DNA of 64,000 nucleotides, from the NCBI RefSeq assembly GCF_900104415.1, contig NZ_FMXR01000004.1, forward strand, positions 305,159-369,158, in the 5' to 3' direction. Both the position numbers and the translations under genes were made by a program. The notes under the pieces are model-generated. The model saw only the letters and a program-made list of their open reading frames with translations. It ran no database searches and was not told the origin of the DNA. Below are positions 45,901-50,702 of this stretch, piece after piece; the first letter of the stretch is position 1; every line of letters starts with the position of its first letter. The DNA is from Eubacterium oxidoreducens. Lineage in GTDB: Bacteria; Bacillota; Clostridia; Lachnospirales; Lachnospiraceae.

Positions 45901-48636
45901 CAGTATTCACAAAAGACAGGGGAAGATACCTATACCCCGATAGATGGTGCACCGACAGCACCGGGTACGTATCGGGTTGTAGCCACTGTTGCCGGAGACG
46001 ATAACTGTTATGAAGCAATTTCAGAGGTTAAGACATTTACCATTTCCAAAGCGAATCTGGTGATTCGGGCGAACGATAACGCAATTGTTTATGGCGATGA
46101 GCCGGCAAATGCAGGCGTATCCTATGAAGGATTTGTAAATAATGAGACCGAGGCAGACTTAGGAGGAACGCTTAGCTATGCGTACTCTTATACCGCAGGT
46201 GATAATGCCGGAGAATATGCGATCACACCAAGTGGACAAACCTCTGACAACTATGAGATTACCTTTATGCCGGGTACATTGACGGTACAAAAGGCAGCTA
46301 ACTCTGTCACATTGACGGTAGAGCCATCTGTGAATTATGATGGAAATCCATATGACTCTGATTCAGACAGATTGCAAGTGGACAAGAGCGGAGATGGTGA
46401 GGTTACTTTCCTTTACTACGGATGTGATCTGGATGAGGATGGCCAGCCGTATGAACAATTAGAAACGGCACCGACCCAGCCGGGTAGTTACTGGGTGAAA
46501 GCCCGCGTGAGTGCAGATACTAATTATGCTGCCGGAGAGTCAGAGTGGGAAGAATTTGAGATCAGGCCATGCGTAACCTTCGATGTCAATGATGACGATT
46601 TGGTGGAGGCGAACATGGATACAACTTCAATCTACGTCGACTATAACAGTAACCTGAATGAAGTTACGAAGCCGGAGCCAACACGTGAGAATTACGAGTT
46701 CCTTGGATGGTACACACAAGAAGATGAGCCGATAGATGACATGATGGTGACACAGAATATAACGGTCTATGCAAAATGGCGGGAAACGGTTGCACCGAAT
46801 GGAACAATCATAGTAAACAGTTACGATATCTGGAATACGGTACTCGATAATATTACATTTGGACTTCGTTATGCAACATCGAAGACTGCAACCATTACAG
46901 CTGCAGATGATGGATTTATGGTTACACAAGAAAATGAAACCATTCAGACGAATGTTGTAAACAGTGGCATGAAAGAGATTTACTATCATGTAGAATCTGC
47001 CGCATCTAGTACGGATGTGACGACATATACAGCAAATGACTTGAAGGACAAGGGAGATGATTTTTGGAGCAACTATACAGAGCCTGTAGAACTTGCATTT
47101 GGAGCATACTATGTAGTCTATGCAAAACTTGTGGATAATGCGGGTAATGCTAGTTACCTATCAACCAACGGTTTGGATATACATGAGGAGAATTTGACGA
47201 ACGAAACTCTTTATAATCCGCAAACAACACAGACGCAAGAAGATGGTACTTCGACAAATGAGTCAGGCGCTGGATGGCTCAAGACGCAGGTCGATATTGA
47301 GGAAGCGTCATCTAATGCAGTTGTGCAAAAGACAAAACAAAACGAGGAAGAGGAAGATACGACATTTGAAGTGGCAAAAGACTTTGGCCTTGAAAGTGCC
47401 GTAATAACCTTGGACAATGAGGAAATTTTCCTGAGTGAGTCGGATGAAGCCACACTAAGTCTTCGTATTCAGGATGTAGATGAAGAAGATACTTCTTATC
47501 AGTCTGACAAGAATAAGGTGGAAAGCTATGTGAATAACTCTGCGCAAAGCGAGAAAATCGGTGCATATGTAGACATTTCATTGTATCTGACGAGAAATGG
47601 TGTCGAAAGCAAACTGGTAGATACCCAGTCTAATGATGTGACGATTACGCTTGCCATTCCGGAGACTTTGCAGGGACACGATTCCTATGATGTAGTACGT
47701 GTTCATGGTGGAATAGCAACGGTGCTGGACAACGAAACCACGAATGATTCCATTACGTTCACAACGAATCAGTTCTCTACATATGCGATTGTTTACACGG
47801 ATAAGACGGAGGAATCGTCTGATTCAGGAAGTGGATCAAGTAGCAAGAACAAGGATAAAGAATATCTGGAAAAAACCAACCGTAGTGGCGTATCCGGACA
47901 GGATGTTGTAGACGCGCTTGGAGTAGATCCTGAGACAGCCTCTAAGATTTTGGATATCATGGACAAATATGATGTTTCTTTGGATACCATCAAGATTACA
48001 GAAGAAGCATTGATGAATCAGAAAAATGACAGCGACCTTAAAGGAAGCACCTTCTCAAGACTAAAAGCAAGAGCGATTAAGTGTAAGAAGAAGAGTATGG
48101 TCATTAAGTGGGTAAAACAATCCGGTGCTGATGGATATCAAATCTATGGTAACTACTGTAATAAGGGTGGTAAGATCTACAAAAAGAAGTTGATTAAGAC
48201 GGTAAGCAAGAACACGACTTCCTTGAAGCTTAAGAAGCTGAAGACAGGACGTTATTATAAGTTTGTTGTTCGCGCGTACAAAGTGGTTAATGGTAAAAAG
48301 GTTACGCTTGCATCAAGTTGCACGATTCATTCAACAACTACCGGTGGCAAGTATGGCGTAGCTAAGAGTGTCAAGATCACAAAAGTCGGTAAGAAAAAAT
48401 CAACCAAGATTACACTGAAGAAGGGCAAGACAGCAAAGATTCGTGCAAAAGAAGTTCGCCAGATTAAATCAAAACGAATTCAAAAACATAGAGTAATCAG
48501 TTATGAGGTTAGTAACAAAAAGGTTGCGAAAGTGACGAAGTCGGGTAAGATTAAGGCGAAGAAGAAAGGCACTTGTAAGATCTGGGTTTATGCTCAAAAT
48601 GGTGTATATAAGACCATTAAATTGACGGTCAAATAA
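27958..48636 (+). CDS. Giant exported multi-domain surface protein (MBG/YDG, InlB, Fn3 and Ig-like repeats)
   Basis: A 6892-residue protein with signal peptide MKKVFARRSLSSILAILVVV, cleaved near TTKADA. Approximate order: Fn3-like and Ig-like domains (140-415), Ig plus MBG (415-870), Fn3-like (870-1175), InlB/Listeria-Bacteroides-type repeats with FVGW or FNGW cores (1176-2610), MBG and YDG domains (2720-4000; for example ANDKVYDNTQDATL), Fn3-like and Ig-like (4000-4840), seven tandem modules (4842-6203), one InlB repeat (FLGWYTQEDEP), a linker, Fn3 (about 6700-6800) and a basic Big_2-like end (6803-6892). There is no LPXTG or SLH motif, so attachment may use the lysine-rich C-terminus. Few cysteines. 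GAAGGG precedes the ATG. Adhesin or glycan-binding role is inferred. Confidence 0.9.
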   Translation: MKKVFARRSLSSILAILVVVTTVFGGFPGSLVTTKADAATTQFALMWDGEVVEDHAITIYYGDAVSWELQDYTGNDEPGFAYISTDVGNDNLENEDWENWGNYVTLNPGTYYLGYESEGETILDDTYTVTVEKGTIGQPLNVAWDSATPTLATWSKPVTTSSGGELAQNAISGYMLTLYCDGEQVGNTISCGNNTFDYEFTNTIDDNGYGEYTFTVYAQVNSIYADYYQNSEVASSQEAYDYHDTTDPIVQGIAVSDDGTKMIGTALDEHTGIYAYAFTTKSDASNLTQEDWTQVTDAVEANVTEEIEYMPEEEGQYYFYVKDQAGNIARSDESMAVTKLVYHNAIYTNGEAADETQLVITNSAITQLQGGVRKGYVLSGWKDNEQLTGDDVTTVEVEDLGSCVNLYAEWTEQTIDVTVESDAQETEKTYDGEPITLSANIAQLEAGTLEADSISYQWYRKTTGEYEAIEGATESEYAVTDVSQSGSYIVQVSISIAGEEEQSGTSQSPVMVTINKAPLTITADAKSITYGEETPEFTYSYEGFVQDETAQEVLTVGEASCDYEKGFDAGSYDITIDDNSGFVADNYALTYVGSTLTVNPKQVEDDGAGVIAALTIPEDGYTYALDGGVPVSYEPEVTVTDNSISDDEVTLDAGADYEVSYSNNNKAGEATVTITFQNNYAGTITKTFEIAKNTFTTQVSIQNWKYGDYTEECGPTVNQLGENTLTDVTYQYRMAAQADDDTAWTTKRPTDAGDYQVRAIVPATANYETVISEAVDFTIEKRLLVLSSQSGSWIYTGATRTLPEVTIEDSYTNDNQEEVLADGLATEDDFKTYSATGSIQSVGVVENTISYEFTSTTNPDNYEVVLLPGTLEVTQAVLSAPDYAGWSTTSPAMASWNAVTRTGLQVQYNLRLYREGGDVDVQIGDVYSTTSTYYDFADVIHEDAQAAGYYYTVEVEPIGGENVANYLTGLSGVSTYIYTAKVTVTGDGGVDTVSIREATGHTAYAYLIEGEKAELDVTYARGYTAVDTIWSVAAGSEDALTIADATAQTTTVTLGDLDAANDDLQITAGSDSTGAQGTIAFSSYGENGQSVEYTLTITDEKGIGGYYLATEMDENLTVDAQGWITPQSGEAVDNGSFVTYTKTITFDEAGTYYIAVKDDDDNLTWMTDTIKIYSIAFDANGGSGEQMESVLKAQDQDITLPANTYTYEGKGFAKWLGTNGTYTNQGTYDDNTNDTLYAQWSDETYELNVNYYYMDTQGEYAQSPDETTTISATYASTIRATDVQLAKNMTGMSLDTDATLSCVTINGNGQTYNIYYKRAQYTLSYSYVQAGTSDTTIALGEYQYYYGQTIDTEETKPTADGYDFVGWVYGSTGDKPETMPNQNLAATGSFVAQSAYYKVNYYVMNLEGTAYTLLTEATDTNVSSHDEVLDFTVEEAKAIAGYTAQKVKVTYGAAGTADDTGASSDGVSGTVSAIQPQEGNEEAFTGTDGTLQVNYYYSRNSYTLTLNIWRGDHNTASNRIYKAYWTFQYGEDLVGEDADHPNTTAMADYFTNHVYGSSQATITSPTVVTEFDAENINLESYTLADYTDWSTGTAPTTMPAGNVSVTRDYIQANKVAYQVYVYQANKDNTYNADPTKITYYGNVGEQITIGQEDADVLYSSLATIIDSNLLDNYEYDADTTNGQDAFVLTSTATDNILKIYFKRKTVTATINYYVKDESGDHLLKTETKSGIWGNYYDPEPMMYFTDYYIDENYNLIAADGNQNFRDQEYVVSYSGYALRNGNHYYPNYKFTSSSQWVDPTSSDYYLTSATKESRAGYYSVYKYGSTERSRYINVYYTKAGEPLSLDVKYKDPITNSTDALTVTYEGNDYPVRLINKRLAVPYTIDEGSSDVLYPGGSIYQNEYIYDDTSVNENYTNVTSEIRALEAENGTASSCEYYLWDSDGDGTDDYLCMVPSQDAGENFIKGSRIGYSMSSDANSIAHVKANSLKAALNEEYNGMYEWNNYSQSGVFYADTTLTYTLKVKDAHYMYYYLDGQYIGASSSYYTGTRTKDAVVTEGTSFAEAKGLVKDGYTIEWYEDAGFTKALSDSYNMSTNHSLYGKSVKDKKLYHKYIHYELSDNLTYDSQSLNYITATQLEEMTQASENEFVLEDTSGNSYTFTREQTAGDEVTISDGLGGSYTYTPVVYKYYYKDELVLIDENHYSYTYSAISLSYADYGKSNYHFEDTNTSNVLNGYCETSIFDLSAYYARDTYNVLVNTNNTSSSVWKQYTYKVGETVTLTQPTKDGYNFNGWTWRTYTTASNGTITLGDDLSEDMNALATQVEDGIAIQMPTQNISVQANWVPGPYDQTITHYYQTTDFSYESARLASIQEIMSASTQEELEAMSKWINIDGELVSGYVVTSEETVLGLVVTEENVTQYYLSKSVNDAGTIYNTTQSRLFAVVSVQELESETSYEYGAYSRAVEDKYAFANAVYRYGKEIVSTTDETQTFTAAIDTKLDYYYTRDTAYSLNLAVKSLDAGEASATLAGAGNGYTYGQDVSVGAIVATGYTFVGWYEAEDVLADYTVGDDITQKSLIEDLSGVEPVTTESTLSYPIEEKSSNLVAVVSADGVAQATITITSDVTSYDYGYTSQDVKNLKANVAMTDASATTYIKAYQWYQVDGEERTPIEGATSAAYPFETGKDAGTYTYNCDVTIARSDNGREVTYTATAPLTITVNKIDLEVEATAYQGLYDASAHGITVDVTLPEQYENLTNENGGYAIYYSDATELNSTNYETAGTTNVEEIKKTNVRDEAGSAYTIYYYVKPLDESLSNNYNAVAGSSTIAINPRELTLTPTDEVFEMSYTGSTVVAGDVLTEGTDKYQLSHGGYYTVSGWYQDEQVDESQDYEVDFTAQYNSAHVSKAGSISITDIIAIYKDGAHAGERNYNYVVQSGSILNLTATIAKRTIEVTWQIADDDANGTMSSDSEGVQTASYDYTGTRHMPQAVFTNLDQELQDLLTLTVNGGQIAAGSYTATASLSSTDEDLDIGDFELSQATCAYTISFVEVFIKPMTQTVTYDGEEHTLTTYGLYMANESSELDYLMNGIDEDGNPTHDEAEAVSYSNTVTIAGKTYTFTAETIGTDATDGRYVDAGTYELKATLAQFKDSEGKVVTDNFIVSYGQDTLTIAPAEIIVEGITANDKVYDNTQDATLDCSQVTFSGQVSTDELSINTDLITGTFDSASVGTDKEVTIVIQNGALTGSDKDNYVLHLTDGDTQVTTTQADIAKAMLIIAPTAVDTTYGESVQLGAQIAVSSGLLGNDTEQQVGVSGSLKFIATSTSDGAVYQYNYELDENATLSTLAELDAVSYANLALPAGEYNITLDTSNLTVSDYDVVSYVLNEEVQVMASKLLTIAKRPVAIEAVNAVQLEKDYDGTTDITSEQEMLLARQSTLTDSVYGNQYVKFTKVDAQEASGVIAQDYNTFGFAQTSPFTATYSSKNVNTEKNAVGSSENPITLTSITLNNANYELTTESIELTAKINPIALTLTADDKSTTYGTTVTSGDETVPGYDTSNCSVTQEGLLSGETLETALNSEVTYSTTYVNGTGSDASAQGTYPNVGTYTIAIEENSAQYNNYEITYHTGTLTVEQAVITVKMLQDVDMIYGETVDHDFFDVTYSGFVFDDTESVISSADTINYSFTYTDTSGNPVNVTLTPSGDTKTHTSPDHAGRYSVTPSNDNWSALNYSFRVSSASADRKYLIVGKKSITIGANGNLVVDDKVYDGTKAVSLDQIKYYTNAQLAKIENGEDPGEPLSYDATYGFFTDSAGDSVLLDADIDYLRDNEITGITFDLSTASTFYAQKDVLVNNGEIADIQVTLSYSLIDYLDQKYEIVLNDSQQLAYSKITRKDLTIRAVATPEEIFYGDDIPTYSNTYTGFVSGESIATNHILETETDTLEANSVQGSYGEIWNCEYTADSDNSFGGVTSYTLTPSGFVEGANRNYNVSYESTTFEVCQATFAAPQPNFSEAEPGTVTFEALEDIGDVSVTSYSMNLYYKANDAQDYETIDISGSDEDETDAYVITADESESYTKDLKEIMRQNGPGAYYVDVTAEAGTENNVNYINVKQYSQVGLSDVIYVANVTLTFDCSAESESNTNDTLAAIAQAQKDSPDGTMSLSLNGSAQEVTTSDTVSTLSMNVIEGESAIPFTMNLTDKIASGYDVLSVSSEEAAVAVADNPTNAYTMKTTDEQDQVIPANRDYAGSFGLTTALTSGADITIHVKLKAVVYDITAVHLVGRQSNLGVTPYSTSAEIQYGYSYADSPYFTTQVATVDGDTITTDDYTFTYEWKYRKSSTSSYVTMGDVTEGTTDTINTIQFPMNQSYSANYQIYCEITATRKDNGRTAAVFSTKDLKNANGKSVGPLKVKVNRGDFSARAVLNGWTYGETRNTPYLTEIADTTNTEMTTYPGEDVSLPAGITYTYYQKLTADEYEALTQQEQESCVLVSSDYYLQLEGQPTEGGTWYVQSYIPNSENYAEFTTDFTEFTILPTQLSVPEDLEAPTPGSENGNEIYKFGDVIWSPVSGVLENAGVNSASEVTVTYAITLQYHDDSSSTWEDVMTSEQAEQFASIEGTSCNLAEYMTENGAYKITVKAVSSNKADALDSEESDSIIVHVDGEVLVNGGVVDATEVEKTYDEVAINLSADFGSNITESDNATYQWYLDDTLVGTGEEWCVTDVNESGYYHCVATKQDGVQLYTTRKLITIHPRQIEVTASDASRTYQGTALTYPEATITSETGLANENDTIAYTFTEDSTITNVGTATNAIAQVSITKADGQEDTLTLNPQDASQVTTNYIVTTTNGTLTVTKQTLTIKAADRVIDYGQDAEVDSENADSWVTYGDALNDADGFVNNETVANLTLAENLSGITYSYEDYVAGSSAGTYTITPYGYSSSNYDIHYVTGTLTVQPIDNTLTFQAADMIYDGAAYDEADDRLVLTKNGDGAVSYTYYEEITQQEYEALDETAKQEVRSVTLEQGTQYYRPLETAPTNAGSYGVVGEVAFDGNYNAAQTEFVTFTIAKRALTFTPVDFSVVQGTELTQGEKYVDEAGYTVDGFAEGEDESNLTLDEGLTGMDYRYVVDAQTPTYYTTQTPYGIYTIVIGGYSSDNYTITYNTGTLTVTGESDTSVALTAHSITYDGKAYDMADDMTTRLELTTAQNNSGVVSYDYYEKITAQEYEALEETQKETVELLDDTYYQPLTQAPTGIGQYAVKARIASDGHYFATQTNLAEFTINKATLVITANDTTIHFEDAPANAGVEYVGLVNGETADVLEGELSYTYTDENQVAYEAGNTQTGKAGTYVITPSGYTAANYNIEYVAGTMTVEKITDAYTFTAANMTYTAQAYDATTQLELITNSTGEVSYTYYEVIAQEEYDALDEEAGEAVVIVDSEQGTTYYRMLEEAPTNAGNYAVTATIQEDANYVQMVSGLTPFTIAKAPLTITAVDCVIAFDSQPANEGVTYDGFVGGEGEEVLEGTLVYSYTYEAGDPRGDYEINVSGYSAANYEITYQQGILTVGEAANTIDLSAEDAVYTGAAYDEETNIALSYRGNGTATYQYYREVSENEYNALEDSNRLSITTTADEMQTTAYYELLDEAPVSVGSYALTVTTEAYEQYLETTSSPVTFAITKAVLNVKAEDAQIGYGDEPANAGVSYEGFVNGETEADLGGTLSYAYSYVVGDDAGEYVITPSGYSSPNYDIHYETGTLTVETIDDTLTLQAEDVIYDGTAYDTADDMSTRLVLTKNGDGAATYTYYEEQSQEEYEALDETAKQEIKTVTSAQETKYYQRLDTAPTNAGSYGVVAQVAASGNYNETQSELAAFAITKAPLTITANAVEIDYYQGAEGSGVTFSGFVNGETQEILSGSVAYTFTYVDGNNEIQTYEIGDPVGNHYVVTPYGYMSDNYEITYVPAVMTVNKAQNDLTLVAPDATYDGAAYNDATLTQSALSTGDVTYQYSQKTGEDTYTPIDGAPTAPGTYRVVATVAGDDNCYEAISEVKTFTISKANLVIRANDNAIVYGDEPANAGVSYEGFVNNETEADLGGTLSYAYSYTAGDNAGEYAITPSGQTSDNYEITFMPGTLTVQKAANSVTLTVEPSVNYDGNPYDSDSDRLQVDKSGDGEVTFLYYGCDLDEDGQPYEQLETAPTQPGSYWVKARVSADTNYAAGESEWEEFEIRPCVTFDVNDDDLVEANMDTTSIYVDYNSNLNEVTKPEPTRENYEFLGWYTQEDEPIDDMMVTQNITVYAKWRETVAPNGTIIVNSYDIWNTVLDNITFGLRYATSKTATITAADDGFMVTQENETIQTNVVNSGMKEIYYHVESAASSTDVTTYTANDLKDKGDDFWSNYTEPVELAFGAYYVVYAKLVDNAGNASYLSTNGLDIHEENLTNETLYNPQTTQTQEDGTSTNESGAGWLKTQVDIEEASSNAVVQKTKQNEEEEDTTFEVAKDFGLESAVITLDNEEIFLSESDEATLSLRIQDVDEEDTSYQSDKNKVESYVNNSAQSEKIGAYVDISLYLTRNGVESKLVDTQSNDVTITLAIPETLQGHDSYDVVRVHGGIATVLDNETTNDSITFTTNQFSTYAIVYTDKTEESSDSGSGSSSKNKDKEYLEKTNRSGVSGQDVVDALGVDPETASKILDIMDKYDVSLDTIKITEEALMNQKNDSDLKGSTFSRLKARAIKCKKKSMVIKWVKQSGADGYQIYGNYCNKGGKIYKKKLIKTVSKNTTSLKLKKLKTGRYYKFVVRAYKVVNGKKVTLASSCTIHSTTTGGKYGVAKSVKITKVGKKKSTKITLKKGKTAKIRAKEVRQIKSKRIQKHRVISYEVSNKKVAKVTKSGKIKAKKKGTCKIWVYAQNGVYKTIKLTVK
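42481..46568 (+). repeat. Seven tandem two-domain (MBG plus TYDG-like) modules inside the giant gene
   Basis: Modules begin near 42481, 43114, 43757, 44359, 44935, 45520 and 46054, each about 180-215 residues. Each has an MBG half (LTITA...GYSSxNYxIxYxxGTLTV) and a half with VxYDGxAYD, YTYYEE, EYEALDE, AP-TNAGSY. DNA of modules 5 and 7 is almost identical over about 100 nt (44974-45080 and 46090-46190), which indicates recent exchange or duplication. Confidence 0.85.
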
Positions 48637-48637
48637 T

Positions 48638-48680
48638 AAAAATGGTTCTCACATTCGATGATAGTGAGAACCATTTTTTT
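48638..48680 (+). terminator. Intrinsic terminator after the giant gene
   Basis: AAAAATGGTTCTCAC pairs perfectly with its complement at 48664-48678 and runs into a T tract. A group II intron remnant starts directly behind it. Confidence 0.9.
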
Positions 48681-48685
48681 TGGTT

Positions 48686-49094
48686 GTGCGCCTAGCGGCG
48701 CACGTTTCTAACGGGTTCAAGTCCCGAATCCACCCGGTAGTGGGAAGGATATAGCCGAAGGCAAGGGTGTCCGCCGCGAGGCAGAAAGGAAAGAACGCAT
48801 GGACACAAAGAACTTGATGGAAACATCAGATTCAGACTTCGTATGTGTATTTGGAAGCATTGGAAAACTCCGCAGAATAGAGCTAAGAATTTGATGAAGC
48901 TGGACGTACCAAGATGGGCAGCGTATAACATCGCCTATTGTGGAGACAGATATGCAAGACTCGCTCACAATGGATGGGTACAAAAGGTTATAAGTACAAA
49001 GAGACTAACCTCATTTGGATTAGTCTCAATGTTAGATTACTACACCGAAAGGTGTGTTACTTGTTAAGTTGATTGAACCGCCGTGTACCGAACG
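48686..49094 (+). ncRNA. Degenerate group II intron (5' domain I and 3' pre-domain V segments)
   Basis: GTGCGCCTAGCGGCGCAC at 48686 is a group II intron 5' end. TCTAACGGGTTCAAGTCCCG, GTAGTGGGAAGGATATAGCC and GGCAAGGGTGTCCGCCGCG follow as in domain I of bacterial introns. The 3' side carries the end of the maturase gene and TTGATTGAACCGCCGTGTAC, the usual sequence before domain V. About 2 kb (most of the ribozyme and the reverse transcriptase) is missing, and domains V and VI are not found, so it cannot splice or move. Confidence 0.8.
48804..49067 (+). pseudogene. C-terminal remnant of a group II intron reverse transcriptase/maturase
   Basis: The frame encodes RFRLRMCIWKHWKTPQNR, AKNLMKLDVPRWAAYNIAYC and a C-terminus LVSMLDYYTERCVTC. 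This is the maturase (X) and following domain of intron-encoded proteins. The reverse transcriptase domain upstream is deleted and the frame has no proper start. It lies inside the intron remnant. Confidence 0.82.
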
Positions 49095-49110
49095 ATATCA
49101 CGCCAAAGGC

Positions 49111-49162
49111 GTCGGCGAAAACGACAATCGGATGTTGATTTTGCCGAAACATGGATTATAAT
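49111..49162 (+). promoter_or_regulatory. Imperfect hairpin and -10 before the first AAA ATPase gene
   Basis: GTCGGCGAAAACGACAA can pair imperfectly with TTGATTTTGCCGAAAC (49135-49150). A perfect TATAAT follows at 49157-49162. The 16-mer differs by one base from TTGATTTCGCCGAAAC (59359-59374), part of the large palindrome before the second AAA ATPase gene. Confidence 0.55.
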
Positions 49163-49192
49163 AAAGAAAAAGGATGAAATGGGAGGTTCGCG

Positions 49193-50440
49193 ATGTATTA
49201 CCACAGACAACTGGAAAAGAAAATAAAACAAACCGCAAGTGAATATGCTTGCATTACTTTGTATGGGGCGAGACAGACTGGTAAATCCACGATGATTCGA
49301 AATCTGTTTCCGGATTTTGAATATGTTACTTTGGATAAAAGCAATGAGAGAATTCTTGCGACGGATGATCCGGAACTCTTTTTGGATTCGCATGGGATAC
49401 CACTTATTATTGACGAGATTCAAAAAGTTCCTGAACTGATGGAAGCTATAAAAATAAGAATTGATGAGGCAAAATTGAAAAGCTTAAGTGAGGTAACAAC
49501 CACACCACTTATGTATATTCTTACCGGTTCCAATACGCATGAAATAAGGGAGAACGCCTCTGAAACATTGGCCGGAAGAACTGCCTTGGTTGAAGTCAAT
49601 TCTTTTTCTGAGTGTGAAAAAAGGAAAATAGAAGGTGGTGAGTTTATTCCGGACATCAAAAGTCTTCAATCAAAACAAAAGGACTTAGAACCAAAGAACA
49701 GGCATAGGATTTTTGAGGAAATATATTTAGGAGGAATGCCGGAATACTGGATAAAAAGGATAGATAGAGATACATTTTTTGAAAGTTATATTGCTACATA
49801 TTTGGAAAAAGATGTCAGCCGTATGATAAATGTTGGTAGACTGGATGATTTTAGAAAGTTTATGAGAATTGTAGCTTTGCGTACATCGCAACAACTCGAC
49901 TATACGGAAGTAGGAAACGCTGTTGGGATTGATGCCAGAACTACGAAAAAATGGATATCCATTTTAGAAGCATCCGGAATCATAATGATTTTGCAGCCGT
50001 ATGCGAACAATTTGTCAAAAAGAATTATAAAAACACCGAAGATGTATTTTATGGATACCGGGCTTTGCGCATTTTTATGTGGATGGTCGGATCCGAACAT
50101 ATTAGAAGACTCGCCTATGGCTGGTGCGTTTTTTGAAACATATGTTGTCAGTGAGATAGTAAAAAGTATCCGTAACGAAGGAAAAAGAATAGAACATACG
50201 TTGTTTTACTATCGAGACAGAGATCGAAAAGAGGTGGATCTTATTTATGTGAAAGATCAGACGCTGTATCCGATAGAGATAAAAAAAGGCATAGGTAAAG
50301 ACAAAGCAGACAAGAATTTTAAAATACTCGAGCAGTACAAGATGCCGATTGAAACAGGCCTGATAATTGATACATCCGATAAGGTCTTTCCGCTTAATAG
50401 AAATGCGTATTATTGTCCTGTTGGAATGATTGGCTTGTAA
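49193..50440 (+). CDS. AAA_14/DUF4143 ATPase
   Basis: A 415-residue protein with Walker A YGARQTGKSTM (Lys31) and Walker B LIIDEIQKVPELM. A sensor-like LTGSNTHEI and the arginine-rich ETLAGRTALVEV follow. The C-terminal DUF4143 region contains YLEKDVSRMINVGRLDDF, a helix-turn-helix-like TEVGNAVGIDARTTKKWI, and a PD-(D/E)XK-like end (EVDLIYVKDQTLYPIEIKK). The family is widespread and poorly understood; DNA binding or defence/mobility links have been suggested. GGGAGG lies 8 nt before the ATG. It sits alone between the intron remnant and a 36-nt repeat of the giant gene's 3' end. Confidence 0.9.
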   Translation: MYYHRQLEKKIKQTASEYACITLYGARQTGKSTMIRNLFPDFEYVTLDKSNERILATDDPELFLDSHGIPLIIDEIQKVPELMEAIKIRIDEAKLKSLSEVTTTPLMYILTGSNTHEIRENASETLAGRTALVEVNSFSECEKRKIEGGEFIPDIKSLQSKQKDLEPKNRHRIFEEIYLGGMPEYWIKRIDRDTFFESYIATYLEKDVSRMINVGRLDDFRKFMRIVALRTSQQLDYTEVGNAVGIDARTTKKWISILEASGIIMILQPYANNLSKRIIKTPKMYFMDTGLCAFLCGWSDPNILEDSPMAGAFFETYVVSEIVKSIRNEGKRIEHTLFYYRDRDRKEVDLIYVKDQTLYPIEIKKGIGKDKADKNFKILEQYKMPIETGLIIDTSDKVFPLNRNAYYCPVGMIGL

Positions 50441-50562
50441 GAGTAGTCAACGAAACATATCAAAACATTCGAATGTATCTTTATTTTACCCGAAAAGCAC
50501 AGCGATTAATTATCAAGCTAATTGTAGGATTTTTTATCAAATAATACGAATGTGCAAATTAT

Positions 50563-50613
50563 AGCCCCGTATTCAGATAACGCTTTTGGTTATTTAAATA
50601 TGGGGCTTTTTTG
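50563..50613 (+). terminator. Intrinsic terminator after the first ATPase gene
   Basis: AGCCCCGTATT pairs with AATATGGGGCT around an inner ATAAC/GTTAT hairpin, followed by TTTTTT. Confidence 0.85.
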
Positions 50614-50623
50614 CTTTTATACA

Positions 50624-50659
50624 GGTGTATATAAGACCATTAAATTGACGGTCAAATAA
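50624..50659 (+). repeat. Exact 36-nt copy of the giant gene's 3' end
   Basis: Positions 50624-50659 are identical to 48601-48636, including the TAA stop of the giant gene. The two copies bracket the terminator, intron remnant and ATPase gene as direct repeats about 2.0 kb apart. Confidence 0.9.
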
Positions 50660-50660
50660 A

Positions 50661-50702
50661 AAAATGTGGAGAGACGGATTCGTTTCTCCACATTTTATTT
50701 TT
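50661..50702. terminator. Bidirectional terminator before the spermidine-synthase-like gene's end
   Basis: AAAATGTGGAGA pairs with TCTCCACATTTT, with A-rich and T-rich flanks. It serves the minus-strand gene and may originally have served the giant gene from the other side. Confidence 0.8.

Noticed and set aside
42481..46568. Repeat array considered as CRISPR
   Set aside because: Units are about 600 nt, in frame and protein-coding; there are no short identical repeats with unique spacers and no cas genes.
28598..47993. Many antisense frames of 60-190 codons opposite the giant gene
   Set aside because: They are by-products of the repeated codon pattern; none has a ribosome binding site, promoter or recognisable domain.
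48717..48983. Minus-strand frames over the group II intron remnant
   Set aside because: The plus strand shows conserved intron and maturase sequence, which explains the region better.
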